NCBI GenBank assembly: GCA_947095585.1
Contig: OX352762.1
Location: 93,470,249 to 93,534,248 of the forward strand
From: Nephrocerus scutellatus
Lineage: Eukaryota; Arthropoda; Insecta; Diptera; Pipunculidae
DNA length: 64,000 bases
Direction: 5' to 3'
How positions within the stretch are numbered: position 1 is the stretch's first letter; each line of letters starts with the position of its first letter. The position numbers and the translations under genes are program-made. Shown here piece by piece: positions 24,433-36,400 of the stretch. The notes beneath the pieces are model-generated. The model was not told the origin of the DNA, did not search any database, and was given only the letters and a program-made list of their open reading frames with translations.

Positions 24433-27400
24433 CTATAATGAGACGAATTTTAAACAGTAAAGTGACGAAAAATGAAAAATCTATCAGTCTGCACCTACCA
24501 CCAATAAGTGCGGTTCAAAGTACGCCGGATTAAAGTACAATTTTTTTCGAACTGTCCCATTGACTATCGCTCGCATATTTTCAAGTTTTTCTTCGTTCGT
24601 CATATCCTCAACAATGGAGACATTCTCCTCTGGAAGACACTCGTTGTCTTGTGCTGCCAGATCTGTAGAGTCTGGTGGCTGATCACCACCCAGCTTGCAA
24701 CTCCCATTTGAGCTACTACCGCTGCCAGAACCTCCATTTACCGGATGCACTAAAGCAGAAGTGTGCAACTGAAGAAAGAGTATAGAATAATGTAAAGTGG
24801 TAAAATAGTAAAAGGATAAACTCACCTGCTTCATTTTATCATGAAAGCCTCCAACATCCATTTCGCACTCGGAGTTTGAGTTGGAAATATCGCTCGTAAA
24901 GCCCGAGTGGTGATCGCTCAAAATAGGAAAATGCTGTAGCAGCGGATTATTCTTGATTATGCCCATTTCCTCATTTAAATTAACACCGCCAACATTACTC
25001 CCAATACTGTTGCGGGAGCGCTTTCCATCGTTGATGGTTGTCGCTAAGCTGGTCACTGAATAAACACTACCTGACCGATTGAACGGAGTCCCAAAAGTGA
25101 CTTGGTCGTTTTTTGGATAGTTTATTTCATTATCCAAATCGTTAAGGGAATTACGCAGCGGACCTTGAGCTTGGTTTTTGCGTTTCTTCACGTGCAAATA
25201 AAGCAAAACAGAGGAGACATAAATCAACCCAAGCAGCAGACTGCAAACACCAATAACAATGTACTCTTTGGTGCTCATGCCATCCGATGTAGATGCAAGT
25301 ACAGACGTGGTTTCGGCTTGAAAAAGCACCTCGGACACATCTTCAATTGAAATGACAAATTCATTTTATAAAATGCATTCAGAATATTTGATGCTAATTC
25401 GAACTTACTGTAGAAATATTTTACTGGGGTGCCATTCACTCGGAATGCTACGCATGGTGAGAAGACATTTTTCGGTGGGATTGGAATAGCTATCAAGAGA
25501 TCATAAGTTTACATTTATCGAGTAAATTAAAGTTTAATTTTAAATTACCTTCAGTTGCATTCAATGTAAACATCATGTCGCGGCATACCAAATGCACTAC
25601 GATCAGACGTCCTTGCATTTTCTTACGCAAGTCAGATTCTCCCAGCCACTGTATGGAGGAAAAGTTTTGATAAATAGCTGACTAACTCGTCGTTGGTTAT
25701 ACAAATTTAATGTTTAACTTTACACAAAAGAAAAATTATTTTATTTTAAAATTAAACGTCTTTTACAAGAAAACTCTAATCTGGAAACTAAAGACTTAAG
25801 TACGAAACTTGACGAATGGTTTCTGCTAAATTAGACTAATAGTCAAGTTTTCATTTAGGCATACAAAAAAATTAGGAAATATTCACCAGCAAGAATTTTG
25901 ATCAACAATTTCGATCAACAACATCATAACTTACCTGTAAAAACGTTCTTCCTTCATCGCGAAACATTCGAAATGGATAATCAGCATCAATGGGATTCCT
26001 CAGGTCCGTCCAACCATTTGATGTCAAATACTGAGCACCAGTAACTGCACAAACTGGTGTTCGAATATCTTAAGAATATTAAGAAGAAATTAAATGAATT
26101 CAATATTATGATGACAATATTGCAGAAGTACACACGTTACATAGTTCGCTCAAATGTAATCTCCTTACTTGTAAAACAACATCGAATACTTACCAGGAAA
26201 ACTGATTTCTCTGCTTGGATAAATTATTTGGCCCCGCAATGGTAAAAAGACAAATGGTATTTTCTCCGCTGATGAGCCACTAACAAACGGCGACAATGTG
26301 CATTCTGCAAGAGACATCAAGAAACCAAATTAAGACAGTAGCATGGGCATCCATATGACAGACTCAAAAACCGTGAATAAAAATGAGAAAATCGCAATTA
26401 AAAAGAAGGTGGGGAAGACGTGAACATATTGAAGATGATGATGATGATGATGATGCGGTACTGTGACGAAAAAACTCATGGTGCTGCTAAGAGGACACGA
26501 ATGCACTGTGGAATCGTATTTTTTAGCGACAGACAAATTTAGAAAAAGTTTAAGGCGAATACACTCTGAATTCAGCAAGTTTCATTTTGACTTATCGGCA
26601 GTAAAGTTTTTTATGTGTCTGAATTTTCTTTTTTAAAAAAATAGAAATCATTTCAATTGTTATGTGTGATCAAATTGAAAAGGTAGTTCTTAATTCTCTA
26701 CATTAACTTCACGTGCTAGTAGCTGGCTGGGTGGTAGAATCTTGGGATCAATTTTTAACCCACTTCCTAAAGTCCGATTTTATTTGCTCTACCTCCTAGT
26801 GGTGGTCCCCGGGCAACTATGTGTATAAATCCTTATATATGTAGGCTAAAACCGCAAGTGCGAACGGTCTAGCGTTTCTAGTCTAGGTAATGTGGGTTAG
26901 CACCCTTCGGTACCGAAAAATGCCCGCTACCATGCCGACCGACCCAACGTCTCGGATAAGTAATGATCGAATAATGACGAATTTTGGCTATTGCACCCGG
27001 ACTAAGATTGGTTTCTGGATTTTGAGGACGCTCCTTGACCCAGAGAGTGAAGGACCTCAAAAAGCCAGATTTCTTCAACTGCAACGTGAGTTTCTTCGAT
27101 ATAATTTGGACATACTGGGAGTGAGTGAAGTAAGATGGTTCGACGCGGGAGAGTACCAATCCCCAACGTGTAACACTGTGCTACTCTAGTCCGGCAAACC
27201 CTCTGCTGCTAACGCCAACAGCACGCAGAGGCCTAATTTCCTGGCACCCACATGTTGATAGGATCTTATCGGTCAGATTTCCGAGTACGGCGCGTCACGA
27301 TCATACAGTGTTACGCCCCAACGAATCCCTCGACTGAAGATGAAAAGGACAACTTCTACAATCAGCTAAGCGCTGTATTCAACGCAACGCCCAACGGAGA

Positions 27401-30400
27401 TATCGTCATCGTGATGGGGGACTTGAATGCCAAGGTTGGCAACGACAATGAAGGACTCAAATATGTGATTGGGAAGCACGGCCTCGGCCTACGAAATGAC
27501 AATGGTGAAACAACAAGCAACCTTGTCATAGGAGGCACCACGTTTGAGCATCAGACCTGCCACAAGGTCAGCTGGGTGTCAACTGACAGGCAATCATCAT
27601 CCAACCAAATCGACCATGTTGCAATCCGCCAACGTTTTAGGAGCTGTCTTTTAGACGTCCGAAACAGACGAGGAGCTGACATGGGTATGGTACGGGATCA
27701 TCACCTTATGGTAGCTACTGTCCAGTTACGAACTGCATCAGTTCAAAGAATCCGCAATATCATCCGGATGCCTATGTATAACATCGACCGGCTAAAGATC
27801 CACTCAGTATGCCAACAATTAAGGGATCATTTATCGCAAGGAGTGGAAGCAATCAGCAGCTCACTGCCGACAACCATCCAGGAACATTGGAAGGCTGTGA
27901 AAAATGTTTCCACATCTGGAGCGGAAAGTATTGTTGGTAGAAGCCAGGCAAGGCACAGCACGAGGCTTACCGAAGATACCTGGAGGCGGAATGAAGAACG
28001 TAAGCTACTTAAAGCTCGTATTGTAGATATCCCAGCAGCAGCGATGATCGAGCTAGAGTCCCTGTATCGAAGCAAAATGAGAGAAGTGCAGCGTAGTGTA
28101 AGACGTGAAAAACGTAATTATATTAACAACCTGGCCTCAGAAGCAGAGGAAGTAGTGAGCAGGTGCGATATCAGAACCGTTTACAGAATCACCAAAGAGC
28201 TGACAGGTGGTCACCGCTCTAGCCAACATCCGGTGAAAGGCCTAGATGGTGCCGTACTCGTTTCAGATGAGGATCAGCTAAAGCGATGGAAGGAGCATTT
28301 CTCTACGGTAGTTAACCGTGTATTTGCTAATGTAACAATTTCCCGAATTCGCACCTCAACTCTTAGTAAAGATGAGATCGCTACCGCGATCAACGTACTA
28401 AAGAACAACAAGTCAGTAGAACTAGATGGTATAACCGCAGAGCGGCACGCCGCTCCAATGACATCAGCAGAGCTTTAATATCCTCTTGTAGAGAGAGCTT
28501 GGAAGGTAGAAAGTTTCCCCGACGAGTTGAAGAAGGGAATGATTGTCAAGCTCCCTAAAAAAGGTAGTCTTATGAAGTGCGATACCTGGAGAGGCATTTG
28601 CGTTCTTCCTGCAGTTGCAAAGTAGTACTTGAGCGAATTAAGGAACATCTGGAAGATACAATCGATGCCGAACAAGCAGGTTTCCGCACTGGGTCCTCCT
28701 GTGTAGACCACTTAAACACCCTGCGGATCATTATTGAACAGTGCATTGAATTCCGGTCACCCCTGCACCTGCTGTTCATCGACTTTCAGACGGCGTTCGA
28801 CAGTGTCAACAGACAGTTTATCTGGCTCGCCTTGCGCAGGAGAGGTATACCCGATAAACTAATAGCTATTATTAAAGCAACATATGATGGCTCTAAATGT
28901 CATGTGCTGCATAGAGGAAAGCTGTCAGAGGAATTCGAGATCCTAAGTGGGGTATGAAAAGGTTACATTATATCGCCGATACTTTTTTTGTTGGTGATTA
29001 GCGATTACTTCGCGCAGCTTTGTCTACTGGAAACGGAGGAATTCATTGGACTCTTACATCTCAACTTAAACATCTGGACTACGCTGACGACGTTTGTTTA
29101 CTCTCACACAGGATTATGGAGCTGCACCAAATGACAACAAATGTGGAGAGGGAGGCAAATGTTGCGGGTTTGAAGATTAATACTGCCAAAACCATAATCA
29201 TCAACCGCGGCACTAACTCAGTAACTCAAGTTAACATTGCTGGACAGCCGGTAGAGAGAGTAGAGAGTTTCCAATATCTTGGGAGTATTGCCTCGACCGA
29301 AGGTGGAACCGAACCGGACATTGTCAACCGAATCGGCAAAGTAAAATCGGTGTTTGGAATGTTGTCCATGATATGGCGAACCAATGCGATCAGCTTAAAC
29401 ACCAAGCTGCGACTGTTCCGCTCAAATGTTGTATCTGTGATGTTGTATGGGTGCAGCACTTGGAAGGTGACCGCTGCTATCACAAAAAGATTACAAACAT
29501 TCGTAAATAGGTGCCTACGGAACATCTTAAGGGTTTTCTGGCCTAACCGTATCTCTAACGAATATTTTTACCAGAGAACGGGTCAGAAACCAATAGGAAC
29601 AACCATCAAACGACGGAAGTGGCAATGGATCGGTCATACACTCCGAAAAGGCGACAGTTCCATGGCACACTACGCAATGCAATGGAATCCGTTAGCTCAG
29701 GATGGTAGAAGAACGGGTCGTCCGAGAAATACATGGCGCAGAACAGTTGAGGAGGAGGCACGGCAATTGGGGAAGATTTGGAGAGAGCTAAAGCTCATTG
29801 CCAGGAACCGCACGCGATAGCGTGTAGGCGTAGAAGAGGCCCTATGATCCACAAGGGGATATAGGACATAAGTAAGCTTATTCGTTCTGTAGTAAATTCT
29901 ATTTCTGTTTGTGTGATCGCCCAGCTACACTGTTCTGTTGTTTGTCACTTGGCGGCTTAAGTAATATTTTTATTCCCCACCCCCATTTTTTTTTTGTATC
30001 GCTTTTCGTTTTTTTCTGTGTATTGTTTGTGTACAGTTGGTCGTACGCCTAACGGCTACGGTAAAAAAGATAAAAGGTTGTAAGATAAGTGTTTGTAAGT
30101 ACATATTCTTGCTTACTTCATTATACAGCTATCTATGTACTTATCATTTATTTCTGTTTTCATCCTAATGTTTACCTGTACTTAATTAATTGCGAGCCTG
30201 AAGGGAGAAACTTATATTCATATTCAGAGGACATGAAAATTTTTCAGCGAACGTGTGTACATTTGTACGTTTGTACGATGTACGGCCCCGGGGTCGCGGT
30301 AACCCATACATATTTTATAAAAAAAAGTACCCGATTTTCTTAAAATTTTATACACATGTGTATGTCCGATTGACAACACTTTTTATGCAATTTTGGAAGT

Positions 30401-33400
30401 GATCGGGCCCCGGAGTCGGAGGTCTCCCTTACAAATTTTATAAAAAAAGTACCCGATTTTCTTCAAATTGTATACACATGTGTATCTCCAATGGAAACAC
30501 TTTGTGTAAAAATGTTGGAGTGATCAGAATAAGGGGCTCCCAATTTTTTTTTTAAAAATGTTACCCAATTTTATTCAAACTTTGCATATTGTGTATCAAT
30601 TAGAGAATTTACACGAAAAATTTAAATTTTTATTTGTTGTTTTTATGGGCTTTTTTTTTGTTGATAACTTTCTGTTCTTTTAAATTTTTTGTTATAAAAA
30701 TTGAAACTGAGTGAACCAAAATCAAATCAGAAACGAAAAAGAAATGACAAATCAATAAAAGTCTTTTCAATTTGTTTTTCTCTCGGTTCCACTGTCTGCC
30801 GCTCTGTGACCGTAGGTTACATTTACCTGGTTGGCTGGTTGCAATCATAGAAAACGAGAGCTAAAAGCAAATAGCAAATGAACAGGTGGTGCTGTAGAGT
30901 ATGTGATGGGCTACCGTTCCTCTGTTCCTAACTTCTTCCCCTCTTTGACATTTTTTTGTATACAAATATTCCAACTAGGTATTCATCTTCAGTGAAAGTT
31001 GAATAGATTTACATCCAACTACATTTTTAGCATTTTGTTGTTTGTTTACCATTTTTACATTGCAAATTTCCACGCAAATTACTCATTAAAAAATGCCAAA
31101 ATATGCAGCTATATTGTTTTATGGCAATATTGCCAACATCGGAATTCGATAGGAATATGTTGGTATGGTATTCCTTAGATTGTATGCCCAACACACAGGA
31201 TTATGCGATGCTTAGTGGGTGCCGTAGCTCTAGTGGTTAGTGATTAGTGGACTATTTGAAGTTCGAATCTCAGAAATACACCATAAAGCCTTTTCAAGGT
31301 ATATCTCACTTTTTTACACACCCGTTGATATTTGTATACATTAACCATTTAATTGATCCTCTTAAAAAATCCAAGTATATATGGTTGTAACCCAAACTAC
31401 TATAAATAACTATATTTTTGAGACGTCATGGGCTTCTAATGCATTTATACTCATATACGAGTCAATTAACGGAGGTAGCTATATACACGAATTACCTTAG
31501 AATCATTGATTATAATATTTAATATAGAACGAATACAATTTACTGTTTAGCATCTGCATCACCAGAGAACAGAATAGGGTTAATAATGCGGAGCATTTCT
31601 TTGATTCTACTACGGCTACGACAAAAAAGAAATGGGCCAAACGATTTAAGAATTTGTTGATGGAACGAATGACACTGCATAGAGCTCGAGATGCTAGCGG
31701 ATTTGCTGTCAAAATATAAAGCTGGCACAATAGCAATCCAGGAGATGCGGTGGATGGGGAATTGTGTCTTACATAAATCAGAATATGAAAGTCGAAAGGA
31801 AACTCCATGCCTGTCCTCAGTATGATGTAAAAATAATTCTAAGAGATATCAACATAAAAGTTCGGGGGCCAGTATTGAGGCAGCATAGCATCCAAAGTTC
31901 ATACGAGAACACTCATGACAATCGACAACGAGTCATACAGATGGCAACAAGAAATAATTTGTTTTTTGCGGGTACGAGATATGCCCGTAATATTATTCAA
32001 AAAACCACATAGGTATCTCCTAATGGAGCCACGTGCTGTTGCGATGCAAAAATCTTATGGACCGCTGGCATACGAATAAAAATACATAAAGATGTCAGAA
32101 GATATGAACAAATAGTTCACCGGCGAATGAATGCAGAAGAATCTCCGCAATGTATGTCATGGTATGTCGCCTTCTTCAAAGACAAATGGCAGTATGATAG
32201 ACGAAGTAAGAAGAGCGATTAGTCGGCTCAAGAATAATAAGGCCTTAAGATTAGATAGCATCTGAGCGGAGCTGAAAAAATCCAAAAGGCTCGTACTACT
32301 CCAAGCAATTCATGAAGTTATAGTTCAAATTTGGGAGGAAGAAGCAATGCCAGAAGACTGGTTATGAGGCATCCTGTGCCTCATACATAAAAAGAGAGAT
32401 ATCACAACGTGCAACAATTATTGTGGTATAAGTATATGTATAACAATTTTTAATATATTTTAAATTCAATGCTTTAACTATATCGGGTCAACAGTAGTAG
32501 CCGATAACAGCATGAAGCCAGAAAAACGCGCACGGTTGCTTAAAGCCAACAAAGCCTACTATAGTCTGTCAAGACTCTTCAAATCCAACTTAACCATAAC
32601 ATCCAAGCTGCTGGTATATGCGACAGTGGTTATACCATTACTTACATATGAATCCGAGACTTGGGTGCTTAGCATAAAGCATTCTGACCTCTTAGCCGCG
32701 TTCGAGAGAAAAGTCTTACGGAGAATTGGACGATTCCGGAGACTCTATATTGAGATCTACGGGCGTTACCGCGATGAGCGAAGAGGATCCTGCTCGGAAA
32801 GTCCTTTGCGGTAGGATTTATGGAATACGACAGCGAGTACGGCCTACGCTCGAAGGATGGTGTAGACCAGGACGCCCAGAGTTTAGGGATGGAAAACTAG
32901 ATGACATCGGCTCAAAATTTGCACCGGTGGAGAGACGATTTGCGGGAGGCCAGGACCGAACCCCGCTAGTAGAGCCCAATATGATGATGTAAAAAGGAAC
33001 TCTGAATTAGTTAGTACGTCCGAAGCTAGGTCTAATGGTAGACTCGTGAGTTTGAGTTGAGGCACGGGTATTGCGGTATGCATCTAGATATTTCTTTTGA
33101 ACACCGCTTGTGGAAAAAGCGTTAAAACAGTGACAAGCAGGAAACATATCAACGATGTTAAAGCGATTCGATTGTTTTCGTGATATTTACGTACACACCA
33201 ATAAGTTTTATCGCGTATATATAACCCGACTAAAAGATATAATTCAAAAAAACTAGACATTTAGCACAAACTGCTTGAAAGGTTTCACTTCTTCTATTAG
33301 CTTATGTGGGTAATGATCACAGGTATTTATTTTTTATTTTTCGTGCATTCTATGGTCATAGACCATATTTTCAATAATTTATTACAATATAAATTTCATT

Positions 33401-36400
33401 ATCTTGTGACTACAAATAAATGTCTACAGTTTTTGTTAAACTGGTACACCCTTAAGGCTTATCACTCGACAATTAAATTCTTTTTCTCAGAATTCAAACA
33501 GCTCTATTTACGAGAATTGTATTAAAAACAGGAAGATATTCTTACTATTACCACAAAGAGAAACTATTAAATTGCCATTTGTCACAAATGAATACGTCAA
33601 TGTTCATCCATTGCGAATCAGGTGATACCTCCGTGGAGAATCGCTAAATGCCAAATGCAGCGTACATAACGATGTCAATGTGCATCAGATAATATACAAA
33701 TATGGCAAGCAGACAGCACCGGCGATCGTGCTCTCGACACATATCTTCCTCTGTATCTAATAATTTTATTCTTTTTAGCTATTTGCTTTCTTGGAGGTGC
33801 CAAGTCATGCTTGGATATCCGATGAGCTGAAGCGAAAAAAAAACATCAGAGCATTGTACATTGATGACCAACAGAGTCATAATTTGAGTGTCACTAGATC
33901 TCATACAAAGACACCGAGCACTCTGTTATGTGGCCAGTTTGGCAAATGAAAATTGGAGCTGATGAACATACATTTTGGTAACCAAGCACAGTGTGCTTAA
34001 TTATTATTATTTTTATTATTATTATTATTGTTTATAGCTCATAATCATTCCTGTAATTCAAGGCATTTCTGTTTCAATATAACATTAATTTACTATCGCA
34101 CTTCTGCTACCATTAAACATAAAACCAATATATTCTTTACAATTGTAGCGTTGCTATTACATGTCGACTACTGAAGCCGTGAAATGAAGCATGAAGAAAA
34201 CGGTATGCCAAGCAGCTGAGCAAGAACTGTATGGGCGGTGCTGTTGCTGGTGGTAAGCGTTTTATTTTTTACATTATCGGGTTAAGAAGTAAAGCAACCA
34301 CAACCAATTAGTGCGCTCTACCATCCACCATCATTTGTCTATCAATCAAGTTGTAAAGAACCGTAGACAACTGCCTGTTTCCAAGATGTGAGCTCTATAT
34401 GTTCTCTGCCTAACCACTAAAAACTCATTTAGCCATTTATCCAATATCGTAAAAGGATTTATTTTCTTGTTTATGATGATGTAATTGATATTGAAGTGCC
34501 ATAAACGTTTAATGTTTACCTATTATTATATTAAGCGAATGCATTCATCTTTAAGTAGGTGTTATATGATGCTACAATTTGTGCGGTCTTTAAATTCTCT
34601 ATATTAGCTTCGCGTCCCGCATGAATGAGTGTGTTTGTCGTCAATCATTTGATCAATTTTTAACCCACTTCCTAAAGCGTGATTTTATTAAAATTTTGCA
34701 CACATGCATATTTCCGAACATAACACAAAAATTTGGTAGTGATAGGTCCGAGGGGTTCCTGTATACATTTTTTCAAAATAAACCAGCTTGTTTTCAAAAG
34801 TTGCAAATATGTGTATGTATCTCCAATGAACACATTATTATAAAAAACAACCTATAAAAATTAAAATGTCTTCTCTTTATTATTATAAATTCTATAATTT
34901 GAAATACACATATGTGCAAGGTTTGAATAAAATCGGCTACTTTAAAAAAAAATTTGAGAGCCCAACCTCGGGGCCTGATCACTCCAAAAATTTTACAGAG
35001 AGTAGTGTCCATGAGAGATACACAGGTGTTTCAAATTTGAAGAAAATCGGGTTAATTTAAAAAAAATATATGAGCATCCCTCGGGTCTCAGGGCCCGATC
35101 ACTCCAAAAATTTTATAAAAATGTTTGTCCATCGAAGATACACATGTGCTTAAAATTTGAAGAAAATTGGGTTACTTTCTTAAAAAATTTATATGGGCAC
35201 CACTCGGCCCGAGAGGCCCAAATTTTAATAGGAAGTGTTGTAACTGGAAAAACAGAGATGAAAATACACATGTGTGCAAAGTTTCGATGAAATCGGGCTT
35301 TGGGTAGTTGGTGTAAAATTGAACGCAAGATTCTACGACAAAAAACACACAAAAAGACAAACAAACACATGGGCACGCGGGAATCTAAAAATTAAGAAGC
35401 ATTTAGTTTTCAGAATTATCCCGATTTTATCCAAACTTTGCAAACATGAATATCTCCCGTATTTTTCTATAAAAATTTTTAATGTCTCGATGTAGTTCTG
35501 ATTGGGTTTTTAGAAAGTCTTGAGTGGGGTCTTAAGGGGGTTGTAAGGCGGTATTCAGTTATCTCTGGAGGGTTCTTTTGAGGGTTTTTGAGAGGGTCTT
35601 GAGTTGGTCTTGTGTTCGTTGAGAGGGGGTTTTGAGGGGGGCTTTAGGGGTATTTTAACGGGGTCCTGTGGATATTTTGAGACAATTCTGAGTGGGTTAT
35701 TGAGGGAGTTTTAAGGCGCTATTAAGTGGGATCTTGAGTATGTCTTGAGAGCGTTTGACTTGGTTTTGAAGTGAGTTCTGATGGATGTCTTGTGGGGTTT
35801 CACGAGGGGGTTTTGAAGCTGCCTTGATTGGAGTCGTGAGGGAGATATCGAAGGTGCCTGGATGATGTCTTCATAGGTGTTTTGAGTGGGGTCTTATAGG
35901 GGTTTTAATTGATCCTGAGGTGGGTTTTAAGTGGGTCTTGAGTGGAGTATCAATAGGGTCCTGAGTGGGATCTGGAGGGTGTCTTAATGATGTCTTGAGT
36001 AGTGTTTTGAGTGGGGTCTTAAGGGTGATCCTGAGGCGGGGTTTGAGAGTGTCTTGAGTAAAGTCTTAACAGGGTCTTAAGGGACTCTTAAAAATGTTTT
36101 GAAAGGATCCTAAGGACGTTTTGAGGAGATCCTGAGTGTGGTCTTGAGAAAGTCTTAAGGTCGCCTTGAGTAAGGTCTTAAGGGGTCTGGAGTGCGTCCT
36201 GAGAGGGTCTTGTGGTGATCATGAGGAAGTCTTGAGGTAGTCTTGAGGTAGTCTTGAGGTGGTTTTTGGGGGGTGTTAAGATGGTTCCGAGCTATTTATT
36301 GAGAGGGTTGTTGATGTGGGTCTAAAGGAGGTCTTTTATATAAACCTACATTAAGACTGTTTAGTTGTGCAATAAAAAAAACCTTAAACCCTTTTGATTG

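Larger units (their letters stand above)
26790..29880 (+). mobile_element. LINE family 2 (APE endonuclease plus RT), nearly full length, inactivated
   Basis: 5' region with a GVSEVRWFDAGEY endonuclease motif near 27119-27157. The APE-type endonuclease continues in the 408-codon frame at 27252-28478 (QCYAPTNPS, VMGDLNAKVGND, QIDHVAI). RT is split over 28577-28957 (FRTGSSCVDHL, LFIDFQTAFDSV) and 29020-29820 (LDYADDVCLL catalytic box). The C-terminus, with KWQWIGHTLRK and GRPRNTWRRTVEEEA, is intact to the TAG at 29818. Breaks: stop near 27189, stop at 28476, an insertion/frameshift near 28620, and TGA at 28957. It lies antisense in sha intron 3. Clade not pinned down (RTE/CR1-like C-terminus). 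Confidence 0.85.

Noticed and set aside
35486..36335. Telomere-like or subtelomeric repeat
   Set aside because: The unit is about 11 bp, degenerate and lies inside an intron; flies of this group do not use simple telomerase repeats.
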